Positions 1-5,989 of a stretch of DNA of 6,116 nt are shown here, one piece after another. The stretch comes from Singulisphaera sp. GP187. GTDB lineage: Bacteria > Planctomycetota > Phycisphaerae > Phycisphaerales > SM1A02. Under the pieces are notes generated by a model, which was not told the origin of the DNA, ran no database searches, and worked only from the letters and a program-made list of their open reading frames with translations. Position numbers and translations under genes: made by a program. The stretch lies in contig CAMDEL010000099.1 of NCBI GenBank assembly GCA_945896765.1, positions 1 to 6,116 of the forward strand. Reading direction: 5' to 3'. Position 1 is the stretch's first letter; each line of letters begins with the position of its first letter.

Positions 1-764
1 CGGCGAGACTGCAACAAAAGAAATTCCTCGATTTCCGAATGGAGAATTGTGATTTGCGATTTCTATTCGTGAATGATGGCAGTTCCGATGAAACGCAAAG
101 TGTGCTTGATGCAATGAGCGCACAAGGACTCGATCGAATTGCATCGCTGCGTTTACTGCGCAATGTCGGCAAGGCGGAAGCCGTTCGCCAAGGGATGCTG
201 CATGGACTGAAAGAGAATCCGGATTTTATTGGCTTTTTGGATGCAGATTTGGCGACATCATTGGAGGAGTTGCCAAGATTCTTCGAAGTGATGGAAGTCA
301 ATCCCGCGATCAAATTAGTGATGGGCTCGCGTATTCGATTGCTTGGCCGAAACATCGAGCGCAATGCGGCGAGGCACTACATCGGCAGAGTCTTCGCAAC
401 CTTCGCATCAATGGCATTGAGAATGTCCGTGTATGACACGCAGTGTGGAGCGAAGTTATTCAGACGAACTCCAGAAATCGCATCGCTGTTCGCACAGAAA
501 TTTATTTCCCGGTGGGTCTTCGATGTTGAAATTCTTGCCCGACTTGCTGCGTCGAATTGTGAACTTGGTTTCGCCGCAGAGTTTGGGATTACAGAATTGC
601 CGTTGATTGAGTGGCGTGATGTGCATGGTTCGAAAGTGAAAGCCATCGATGGGATTCGCGCGTATGCGGATATTGTGCGAATTGGCTGGAGATATCGCCG
701 CAACAGAAAATCAGCGCGAAACCAATCTGCAGTCAGTGCGGTAAAAATTTCCTCAGCGAGTTGA
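1..764 (+). CDS. Family 2 glycosyltransferase, polyprenyl/dolichyl-phosphate sugar synthase-like (5' end missing)
   Basis: Probably transfers a sugar from a nucleotide-sugar to a polyprenyl phosphate at the cytoplasmic face of the membrane. The frame is open to the left edge (first full codon at base 3), and the residues before the ATG at 39 read like normal GT2 sequence, so that ATG is probably internal and the true N-terminus, with the usual P-Y-N-E start motif, lies outside the window. Counting from the Met at 39: VNDGSSD at 11-17 (nucleotide binding), FLDADLA at 66-72 (the DxD metal site), GSR at 96-98, YDTQCGAKLFRR at 132-143, RWVFDVEIL at 158-166 and W-x-D-x-x-GSK at 192-199. This motif order is that of the dolichyl-phosphate beta-glucosyltransferase/DPM1-like subgroup. 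No C-terminal membrane segments or GtrA domain follow; the tail is basic (RYRRNRKSARN). It ends convergently inside the ArnT-like gene's last codons. The sugar is unknown. Family call strong, exact substrate not. Confidence 0.9.
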   Translation, partial: ARLQQKKFLDFRMENCDLRFLFVNDGSSDETQSVLDAMSAQGLDRIASLRLLRNVGKAEAVRQGMLHGLKENPDFIGFLDADLATSLEELPRFFEVMEVNPAIKLVMGSRIRLLGRNIERNAARHYIGRVFATFASMALRMSVYDTQCGAKLFRRTPEIASLFAQKFISRWVFDVEILARLAASNCELGFAAEFGITELPLIEWRDVHGSKVKAIDGIRAYADIVRIGWRYRRNRKSARNQSAVSAVKISSAS

Positions 765-2465
765 AGGAGAAAACTGCACAAGCGCCCAGCCTCGGAAGTC
801 CGTTCGCTGTGTTGGAGCGGAGATTCCAGTTGTTGCCATCAAGCCATCGACTGCCGAGGTTTCGGCTGCAATCACCACACTGCCACGACTGCGAGCATCG
901 GCGAGAACGACTGCGAAATCTGCGCTTGCAATAATGCGCGCATCGTCTTGCGGAATTGAAAGTCCGTTGACAAATTCACGGGGGCTAGCCACGATCAAGA
1001 AGTCGCTGCGCGGTAAGAACCAAGCACAAGCGTGCGCCAATCTTTGATCGCACATGAGGGTTGATGCGCTGCGAATGATGTCGCGTTGTGACATCAACGT
1101 CGGACCTGAGTTGGTGAGATCGTTGACTATGGCGTCAGGAAAGAGCAGACCCAATGATGCAAGAATTGCGACGGGGGAGAGCCCCATACACATCACTCGG
1201 TGAGGGCCCGGTGCGCAGCGTTGTGAGACCCAATCTCCAATTCCCCAAAGAACAAGCGCTGCGCCAAGAATAACTGCATGAATTTGCGGTGATTCGAGCC
1301 ACACACGCCCGAGAAGTTCCGCGGACCAATCACCGGCAATCGCAAGAGACATCGAACCAGCGCCGAGCATGATCAATACTGCTGCGGGAATGAATGCTCC
1401 ACGGCTGCGAGTGCCAGTGATTTGCGATTTGAATCCTGCCAGAAGTCCGCTGACAATCAACCATGCGATGGGCGGAAAAATTGGAAGGGAATAGGTCGGC
1501 AGCTTTCCACGACTCGAAGATAGAAAGAGCAGCGGCCCGATCACTGCGCAGATTGCAAAGCGAATTCCGCTTTGTGTTCGAGCAAGCGACGGCCACCAAC
1601 GCACAGAGATCGGTGCAGCCACGATCCAAGGGATGCAGCCCAATGGAACTACGAGTAAATAAAGAGCCCATGATTCGCGTTGCTGATTCGTTCCAGTTCC
1701 TGCGAAGCGCTGAAAGTGTTCGTGAATGATAAATCGATACCAGAATCCAGGTTCAGTTTGAGTGACTGCAATTGCCCAAGGCAGAACGACCAATGCGCCA
1801 ACAAACAACGGAATCCAAGGCAATACGAATAAATCTCGCCAGCGACGTTCCCACAAGAGCCACGGTGCGATCATCATCGCTGGAAAAACCAAGGCAAGAA
1901 GTCCTTTTGTCATGAATGCGAAACCCATCATGATGCCTGCAATCACCAGCCATCCCATTCGGTTTTTTCCTGGCTGGTGTGTCGCAGCGACGAAGAGTGC
2001 GGCGCCTGTTGCGATCACAAAGCCTGCGATCGGAGCATCCAAGATTGCGCTGGTTGCACCGACAGCGGGCAGCAACATCGTGATCGATGCAATTGAGACG
2101 AGCGCGCCGAGCGTGTTGGAATCATTGCGAGAAGTTCCGGCGATGATCGCACCACGACGAGCTGCAATACCCATCGCAAGAGCAGCAAGTCCGCCGCAAA
2201 GCGCAGCAGGCAGTCGAATTGCAAAAGCATTGTGCCCGAAAATCTCAATCGCAAGAGCCATCATCCAATAGACAAGTGGTGGCTTTTCATAAAAGTGAAA
2301 GCCACTCATACGCAGCGACATCCAGTTGCCGCTCTCGACCATTTGTGCGGCAATACTGCCATAGCGCGTTTCGTCTGCTGTCAAAACTGGTCGAGAACCG
2401 AGAAAGAGCAGGTTGACGAAGATGAATGTGATCAGCGCAGCAATGAATGCTTTTCGAAAATTCAT
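753..2465 (-). CDS. ArnT-like membrane glycosyltransferase (GT83/PMT superfamily)
   Basis: A 570-residue polytopic membrane protein of the ArnT type. Such enzymes move a sugar from a polyprenyl-phosphate donor to lipid A or another envelope acceptor on the periplasmic side. After the first membrane helix (about 6-23) comes TADETRY (29-35) with the catalytic-type Asp-Glu pair, then FYEKPPLVYW (58-67), LDAP (142-145), a Lys in the FMTKGLLAL block (184-192), HEHFQRF (248-254) and SRGKLPTYSLPIFP (318-331). These are the family landmarks in the right order. Ten or more hydrophobic helices reach to about residue 445; a soluble C-terminal part of about 120 residues follows. Length is close to ArnT (about 550). 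I chose the Met at base 2465 because family similarity begins there; the frame is open to 2651, but that extension is polar, not family-like, and overlaps the divergent EVE gene. No clear Shine-Dalgarno is seen. No arn operon genes are nearby, so the aminoarabinose substrate of true ArnT should not be assumed. Confidence 0.9.
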   Translation of the reverse strand: MNFRKAFIAALITFIFVNLLFLGSRPVLTADETRYGSIAAQMVESGNWMSLRMSGFHFYEKPPLVYWMMALAIEIFGHNAFAIRLPAALCGGLAALAMGIAARRGAIIAGTSRNDSNTLGALVSIASITMLLPAVGATSAILDAPIAGFVIATGAALFVAATHQPGKNRMGWLVIAGIMMGFAFMTKGLLALVFPAMMIAPWLLWERRWRDLFVLPWIPLFVGALVVLPWAIAVTQTEPGFWYRFIIHEHFQRFAGTGTNQQRESWALYLLVVPLGCIPWIVAAPISVRWWPSLARTQSGIRFAICAVIGPLLFLSSSRGKLPTYSLPIFPPIAWLIVSGLLAGFKSQITGTRSRGAFIPAAVLIMLGAGSMSLAIAGDWSAELLGRVWLESPQIHAVILGAALVLWGIGDWVSQRCAPGPHRVMCMGLSPVAILASLGLLFPDAIVNDLTNSGPTLMSQRDIIRSASTLMCDQRLAHACAWFLPRSDFLIVASPREFVNGLSIPQDDARIIASADFAVVLADARSRGSVVIAAETSAVDGLMATTGISAPTQRTDFRGWALVQFSPSTR

Positions 2466-2478
2466 GAACCGAGAGCAT

Positions 2479-2483
2479 AGAGG
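2479..2483 (+). promoter_or_regulatory. Possible Shine-Dalgarno AGAGG for the long EVE form
   Basis: AGAGG lies 8 bases before the ATG at 2492, a good spacing. It is the only sequence support for that start over the in-frame ATG at 2558, which is preceded by pyrimidine-rich sequence with no such motif. It falls in the short divergent gap next to the ArnT-like start. Confidence 0.4.
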
Positions 2484-2491
2484 TTGCAAAG

Positions 2492-3061
2492 ATGCGTTGG
2501 CAGAAGAACGCATTGGATGGACAGCTTTTTTCTGTTGCGCTTCCGTATCCTTTGCTGATGGCGCAGAAATCGATCGAGCAGATAAATGAATCTTCAAATC
2601 ATTGGTTGATGAAATCCGAGCCATCTGTCTATGGCATCGCCGATCTTGCACGAGATCGATACACCCTGTGGGAAGGAGTTCGCAATTATCAAGCGCGCAA
2701 TTTCATGCGAGAGATGTCCGTTGGAGACCGCGTGCTCTTCTATCACTCAAATGCCGATGTTGTTGGAATTGTGGGAGTTGCGCGCGTGCGTTCAGCGGCA
2801 AAAGCAGATCCGACTCAATTCGACGTGCGCAGTGAATATTTCGATGCGGGAGCAAAGAGAGAAGAACCGCGTTGGTCAGCAGTCGAAGTGGAATTCGAAT
2901 CCAAGTTCTCAGTTGCAGTGACACTCGATGATTTGCGCAGTCATCGCGCGCTCGTTTCTATGATGATTCTTCGCAAGGGAAATCGGCTTTCGGTCACGCC
3001 TGTGACCGCAAACGAATGTGCAGTTGTGATCGCACTCGCACGGAGCATGTCTAAAAAATGA
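2492..3061 (+). CDS. EVE domain-containing protein (DUF55/thymocyte nuclear protein 1 family)
   Basis: A small, probably cytosolic, single-domain protein. EVE domains are PUA-like folds thought to bind modified bases in nucleic acids; the role of stand-alone bacterial members is not settled. Family motifs are nearly complete: WLMKSEPS (38-45), W-EGVRNYQARNFMREM (60-75), VGD-VLFYHSN (77-87), GIVGVARV (92-99), DPTQFD (106-111), EYFD (115-118), EEPRWSAVEV (124-133), and LRKGNRLSVTPVT (160-172). The start is uncertain. The ATG at 2492 has AGAGG 8 bases upstream; the ATG at 2558 gives 167 residues, nearer the usual family length, but has no visible ribosome site. The first 22 residues of the long form match nothing I know of in the family. 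The gene is divergent from the ArnT-like gene (26 bp gap with the long form, 92 bp with the short one), and its stop overlaps the HAD start as ATGA, implying co-translation. Confidence 0.93.
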   Translation: MRWQKNALDGQLFSVALPYPLLMAQKSIEQINESSNHWLMKSEPSVYGIADLARDRYTLWEGVRNYQARNFMREMSVGDRVLFYHSNADVVGIVGVARVRSAAKADPTQFDVRSEYFDAGAKREEPRWSAVEVEFESKFSVAVTLDDLRSHRALVSMMILRKGNRLSVTPVTANECAVVIALARSMSKK

Positions 3062-3762
3062 CCACACGCGGAGTTGTCATCTTTGACATTGATGGAACGC
3101 TGACTCGAACAAATGGAGTTGACGAAGAGTGCTATGCGCAAGCAGTGCATGATGTGCTTGGAGTCTCCGGCATTTCAACGGACTGGGGTTCGTATCGATA
3201 CTCGAGCGATAATGGAATACTGCATGAGATCATTGAGACGCACTGCGCTCGTGCGCCGACGGGTCGAGATTTTCGCGCAGTGCGCTCTCGATTTATTGAA
3301 CTGGTCAATGTTCGCAGCCGCAGCGATCGGGAAGGTTGGGAAGCGGTCGCCGGTGCGCGGGAGATTCTGCGTGAACTGCCTTTGATGGGTTGGACCATTG
3401 CAGTTGCGACTGGCGGATGGGGGCCATCTGCTCTGCGCAAACTTGAATGTGCGAATATTTTCATCTCAAGCATCGCATTCGCCTGCGCAGACCACGCTTA
3501 TGCTCGTTTGGACATCATCCGCTGGGCGCTCCGTGGTGCAGTCGGCGGGACAAAATCCTCTACTATTCCAGTTGTCTATGTCGGTGACGGTGTTTGGGAT
3601 CTTCATGCTGCACGAGAAGGTGGTTATGGTTTCGTAGGAATTGGTCACGGCGAACGTGCGTCGCGTCTTGTTGATGCAGGTTCCCAAGTGGTGATGCCGG
3701 ATTATCTTGATCGGTCACAGTTCGAGCATGCGCTGATTTCAGCGTGCTCGCAGAATCTTTAA
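3058..3762 (+). CDS. HAD-superfamily hydrolase (phosphatase-like)
   Basis: A 234-residue cytosolic HAD hydrolase, likely a Mg2+-dependent phosphomonoesterase acting on a small phosphorylated metabolite; the substrate cannot be read from sequence. Motif I is VIFDIDGTL (7-15), with D10 as nucleophile and D12 as acid/base. A helical cap of the phosphoglycolate-phosphatase type fits residues about 17-95. Motif II is VATGG (T118), motif III is probably K128 in SALRKLE, and motif IV is VGDGVWD (175-181) with D177 and D181 for metal. All catalytic positions are present, so it looks active. The start ATG overlaps the EVE stop by 4 bp; a GGAG sits 12 bases upstream, far for a strong site, so translational coupling is likely. 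The final codons form part of a strong stem-loop (3723-3750). 'Phosphoglycolate phosphatase' would be over-specific. Confidence 0.9.
   Translation: MTTRGVVIFDIDGTLTRTNGVDEECYAQAVHDVLGVSGISTDWGSYRYSSDNGILHEIIETHCARAPTGRDFRAVRSRFIELVNVRSRSDREGWEAVAGAREILRELPLMGWTIAVATGGWGPSALRKLECANIFISSIAFACADHAYARLDIIRWALRGAVGGTKSSTIPVVYVGDGVWDLHAAREGGYGFVGIGHGERASRLVDAGSQVVMPDYLDRSQFEHALISACSQNL
3723..3750 (+). other. Strong bulged stem-loop at the 3' end of the HAD gene
   Basis: CGAGCA (3723-3728) pairs with TGCTCG (3745-3750), and CGCTGA (3731-3736) with TCAGCG (3739-3744). The only interruption is a two-base TG bulge at 3729-3730, and the practical loop is ATTT. It lies within the last HAD codons. No T-run follows directly (TCTTT begins 6 bases later, at 3756), so it is not a standard intrinsic terminator; it could stabilise or help end the upstream message. 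Confidence 0.55.
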
Positions 3763-3765
3763 AAA

Positions 3766-3778
3766 GGCGCTTAGCGCC
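3766..3778 (-). terminator. Short GC hairpin, terminator-like on the minus strand
   Basis: GGCGC (3766-3770), TTA loop, GCGCC (3774-3778), immediately before the lemA ribosome site. On the plus strand it is preceded by AAAAA and followed by GAAGGAG, so it lacks a T-tract. Read on the minus strand it is followed by TTTTT, the layout of an intrinsic terminator, which would block antisense transcription coming from lemA. The stem is only 5 bp, so strength is doubtful. It could also tune access to the lemA Shine-Dalgarno. Confidence 0.35.
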
Positions 3779-3780
3779 GA

Positions 3781-3785
3781 AGGAG
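3781..3785 (+). promoter_or_regulatory. Shine-Dalgarno AGGAG of lemA
   Basis: AGGAG is placed 8 bases before the ATG at 3794 and fixes the lemA start. It is the clearest ribosome site in the window and begins 2 bases after a GGCGC/GCGCC hairpin, so folding there could affect initiation. Confidence 0.75.
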
Positions 3786-3793
3786 TTTTCATA

Positions 3794-4372
3794 ATGGGTG
3801 GAGCAATCATTGGTGTAGTCGGAGTTGTCGTGATCATCGTTGTTGTGATCGCAATCATCTTGGCGTTTTATGTCATGGGTGTTTATAACGGATTGCAGCG
3901 ATTGCGCGTCGCAACTGAGAGTGCGCTCAGCGGAATCGATGTGCAATTGAAACGTCGTCATGATCTTGTTCCAAATCTCGTCAGCACCGTGCAGGGATAT
4001 GCATCGCACGAGAAGGGGACGCTCGAAGCCGTGATCAAAGCGCGTGCCTCGGCGATGCAAGCTGGGACAGTCTCCGAAAAATCTGCAGCGGAAGGTCAGC
4101 TCTCTGGCGCGCTTGGTCGATTGATGGCAATTGCGGAGGCCTATCCCGATCTGAAAGCCAATCAAAACTTCCTGCAATTACAGGGAGAATTGTCAGGTCT
4201 TGAAAATGGCATCTCGCAATCGCGCGGCAATTACAACGGATCTGCGCAGGGATTTAATGCGACACTCGCACAGTTTCCTGCAAACATCGTCGGTCGTATG
4301 TTCAGCTTCAAAGCATTTGATTTCTTCAAGGCCGACGAAGCAGATCGCTCTGTTCCCGTGGTCAAGTTCTGA
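3794..4372 (+). CDS. lemA: LemA family membrane-anchored protein
   Basis: A 192-residue LemA protein: one N-terminal membrane helix (about 4-29, almost pure Val/Ile/Gly) followed by a helical-bundle domain. The family is widespread and its molecular role is poorly defined. Typical sequence: YNGLQRLRVATESALSGIDVQLKRRHDLVPNLV (31-63) with the conserved R-R-x-D-L-[VI]-P-N-L core, YASHEKGTLE (69-78), AYPDLKANQNFLQLQGELSGLEN (about 115-137), SRGNYN, FPANIVGRMFSFK, and the C-terminal PVVKF. Length and ends match full-length members. The usual partners (a TPM-domain protein or an HtpX-like M48 protease) are not adjacent; HAD lies upstream and ruvB 39 bp downstream on the same strand. It starts 31 bp after the HAD stop with its own good ribosome site. 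Confidence 0.95.
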   Translation: MGGAIIGVVGVVVIIVVVIAIILAFYVMGVYNGLQRLRVATESALSGIDVQLKRRHDLVPNLVSTVQGYASHEKGTLEAVIKARASAMQAGTVSEKSAAEGQLSGALGRLMAIAEAYPDLKANQNFLQLQGELSGLENGISQSRGNYNGSAQGFNATLAQFPANIVGRMFSFKAFDFFKADEADRSVPVVKF

Positions 4373-4401
4373 GTACTTCAAGACGTTCGCAAGAAGCAAG
4401 T

Positions 4402-4406
4402 AAAGG
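4402..4406 (+). promoter_or_regulatory. Probable weak Shine-Dalgarno AAAGG of ruvB
   Basis: AAAGG ends 5 bases before the ATG at 4412. Weak and close, but it agrees with the start expected from RuvB length. Confidence 0.4.
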
Positions 4407-4411
4407 CACGG

Positions 4412-5467
4412 ATGGCCAAAGAACGAATCGTATCTGCGACAGAACAAACCTCCGACGAGGAGATTGTCTCGCCATCGATTCGTCCACGCACGCTTGATGA
4501 ATATGTTGGTCAGAGTGCTCTGAAGGAGCGACTTGATATTGCACTGCGTGCTGCTCGCCAGCGCAATAAACCGATGGAGCATGTGCTGCTGCATGGCCCA
4601 CCGGGACTTGGCAAGACCACGCTCGCATTTGTGATCGCCGCCGAACTTGGTTCGCACGCATCTGTGACGAGTGGTCCTGCGCTGACTAAAGCCGGCGATC
4701 TTGTTGGAACGCTGACCCGCATGCAGGACCGTGATGTGCTTTTCATCGACGAGATTCATCGGCTACCCGCCGCGGTCGAGGAATACATCTATCCCGCCAT
4801 GGAGGATTACAGAATCGATTTCACCGTGGATTCCGGCATGCACGCGAAAGTTGTCACCATCAATCTGAAGGCTTTCACTTTGATTGGTGCAACGACGCGG
4901 CCTGGATTGTTGACTCAGGCGCTGCGAACTCGATTTGGAATCACGCATCATTTGGGTTTCTATCCACAGTCTGATTTGTTGGCGATTCTTTCTCGAGCGT
5001 GCGGCATTATGGATGTTGGCCGAGTTGGGCAGGGGGCGCTGAACATGATTGCTTCTCGCAGTCGAGGAACGCCGCGCGTTGCACTGCGACTCTTGCGACG
5101 TGTGCATGACTTTGCAATTGTGCGCGGAGATGGCAAGATTGTTGAAGCGACTGTTGAAGCGGCGTTACAATTGGAATCCGTCGACTCGTTGGGGCTTGAT
5201 GCGCTTGATCGAAGTTATTTGCGAACGCTTGCGACTGTCTATGAAGGTGGTCCAGTTGGTGTTGAAGCGCTTGCTGCAACGATTGGTGAAGATGGCGGCA
5301 CGCTCGAAGATGTTGTTGAACCTTTTTTATTGCAATCAGGATTTGTTGCGCGCACACGCCAAGGCAGACGCATCACGCGTGCCGGTGCTGAGCACATCGG
5401 CGCTGCATTTCGAAGCGAGCAGATCGATGAGAAGGATGATGGGCCGCCGCCGCTGTTTGGTGGATGA
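4412..5467 (+). CDS. ruvB: Holliday junction branch migration ATPase RuvB
   Basis: A 351-residue, full-length AAA+ motor that, with RuvA, drives branch migration of Holliday junctions during recombination and fork repair. Landmarks: RPRTLDEYVGQ (24-34), Walker A GPPGLGKTT (62-70), SGPALTKAGDL (87-97), Walker B with VLFIDEIHRL (109-118), YPAMEDYRIDF (127-137), sensor 1 GATTRPG (159-165), the arginine-finger segment LRTRFG (171-176), and sensor 2 in RGTPRVALRLLRR (218-230). A winged-helix C-terminal domain follows (about 255-335) with YEGGPVGVEALAATIGED and VEPFLLQSGFVARTRQGR. All ATPase residues are present. The tail (KDDGPPPLFGG) ends in the LF seen near the end of many RuvBs. Neither ruvA nor ruvC is adjacent, so ruvB is separated from its usual partners. 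No SOS box (CTG-N10-CAG type) was recognised in the 39 bp upstream. No obvious terminator follows. Confidence 0.98.
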   Translation: MAKERIVSATEQTSDEEIVSPSIRPRTLDEYVGQSALKERLDIALRAARQRNKPMEHVLLHGPPGLGKTTLAFVIAAELGSHASVTSGPALTKAGDLVGTLTRMQDRDVLFIDEIHRLPAAVEEYIYPAMEDYRIDFTVDSGMHAKVVTINLKAFTLIGATTRPGLLTQALRTRFGITHHLGFYPQSDLLAILSRACGIMDVGRVGQGALNMIASRSRGTPRVALRLLRRVHDFAIVRGDGKIVEATVEAALQLESVDSLGLDALDRSYLRTLATVYEGGPVGVEALAATIGEDGGTLEDVVEPFLLQSGFVARTRQGRRITRAGAEHIGAAFRSEQIDEKDDGPPPLFGG

Positions 5468-5490
5468 ATGCGCGGCGGAAACATTCGGGT

Positions 5491-5514
5491 AACAGCCACG
5501 GAAACAGCCGCGGA
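5491..5514. repeat. Two-copy 12-bp tandem repeat
   Basis: AACAGCCACGGA (5491-5502) is followed at once by AACAGCCGCGGA (5503-5514), with one mismatch. A more diverged relative, GCAGCCGTGAA, lies at 5528-5538. It sits just after ruvB, outside any supported gene. Confidence 0.65.
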
Positions 5515-5566
5515 AATGCATAAGTGAGCAGCCGTGAAAAGATCCCGCCGGGCTCAGACAGTCCTC

Positions 5567-5620
5567 GGCGACCGACACGATCTGATTTACGGAATTTTAT
5601 TGCAAGTGCCGTCGGCCGCC
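5567..5620. other. Stem-loop, 9 bp with one mismatch
   Basis: GGCG (5567-5570) pairs with CGCC (5617-5620) and CCGAC (5572-5576) with GTCGG (5611-5615), broken only by an A/C mismatch. The loop is 34 bases. CC at 5563-5564 could add pairs with GG at 5624-5625. No T-run follows, so it is not a terminator. Confidence 0.45.
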
Positions 5621-5630
5621 TGTGGAACTC

Positions 5631-5658
5631 GCCCGGCAGAATTTTTCAACGGCTGGGC
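5631..5658. other. Stem-loop, 7 bp including one G-U pair
   Basis: GCCCGGC (5631-5637) pairs with GGCTGGGC (5651-5658) using its last seven bases, with one G-U wobble, around a 14-base A/T-rich loop (5638-5651). It follows the 5567-5620 stem-loop after 10 bases. Confidence 0.4.
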
Positions 5659-5733
5659 ACGCAAACAAATGCACGACGGATCTGAAAAACGCTCGAGCGA
5701 GAATTTGATTCGCCAACGTGGGCAGCGGAATGA

Positions 5734-5902
5734 TTTGAACCCCGGCGAGTTTGCAAGCCGAGCCGGAGTCCGCGTAGGCGAGGCGCAGCATGTTTGAGCC
5801 CGGGGGCAAATCAGTCCGCTGCCAAAATCTGCCCAACCACATTTGAGCCCATATATGCGTCCCGCGGCGCTCTCATAAACCATTCTGAATTTGTTTGAGC
5901 CT
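5734..5902. repeat. Recurring TTTGARCCY motif, four copies
   Basis: TTTGAACCC at 5734-5742, TTTGAGCCC at 5793-5801, TTTGAGCCC at 5842-5850 and TTTGAGCCT at 5894-5902, all on the plus strand with start-to-start spacing of 59, 49 and 52. The second and fourth extend into imperfect palindromes ending in GGGCAAAT (5793-5811 and 5894-5911). A near match in the opposite orientation, GGGCTCAGA, is at 5550-5558. Confidence 0.55.
5740..5768. other. Stem-loop, 7 positions with one mismatch
   Basis: CCCCGGC (5740-5746) can pair with GCCGGAG (5762-5768) with one C/A mismatch around a 15-base loop. It overlaps the first TTTGAACCC motif. Confidence 0.35.
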
Positions 5903-5989
5903 AGGGCAAATTATTCTTCCGTACATCACGGCATCATGAAAGTGCTGCACACCGTCTAGGCATCATTAAAAAATTAAACCGTGCAGTTT

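Larger units (their letters stand above)
5468..5989. other. Non-coding stretch with many inverted repeats; no convincing gene
   Basis: About 520 bp between the ruvB stop and the convergent partial gene. Short open frames exist on both strands, but none has a ribosome site or recognisable protein features. The middle (about 5540-5805) is G+C-richer than its surroundings and carries successive stem-loops at 5567-5620, 5631-5658 and 5740-5768, a perfect CGCTCGAGCG palindrome at 5690-5699, and related imperfect palindromes at 5793-5810 and 5894-5910. The 3' part (5810-5989) is A+T-richer. It could be an untranslated structured RNA, a decayed mobile element or a dispersed intergenic repeat; the sequence alone does not decide. 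Confidence 0.6.

Noticed and set aside
1762..2271. 169-residue plus-strand open frame inside the ArnT-like gene
   Set aside because: Antisense shadow; the minus-strand frame carries all ArnT family motifs across this stretch.
3563..4177. 204-residue minus-strand open frame across HAD and lemA
   Set aside because: Its Asn/Asp/His-rich run is only the complement of the lemA membrane-helix codons; both plus-strand genes are solid.
5734..5768. tRNA-like T-loop (GGTTCAAATC on the minus strand)
   Set aside because: The flanking bases do not form a T-stem and no acceptor or anticodon arm can be built around it.
5534..5797. 87-residue plus-strand open frame (GTG start) in the non-coding block
   Set aside because: No ribosome site, no recognisable domain, and competing open frames run on the opposite strand over the same G+C-rich sequence.
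5587..5883. 98- and 81-residue minus-strand open frames
   Set aside because: They overlap each other in different frames, show no family motifs or ribosome sites, and run across the stem-loops and TTTGAGCCC motifs.
5930..5969. Direct repeat GGCATCATGA / GGCATCATTA as possible insertion target duplication
   Set aside because: Only about 29 bp apart with no element between them; likely coincidental.
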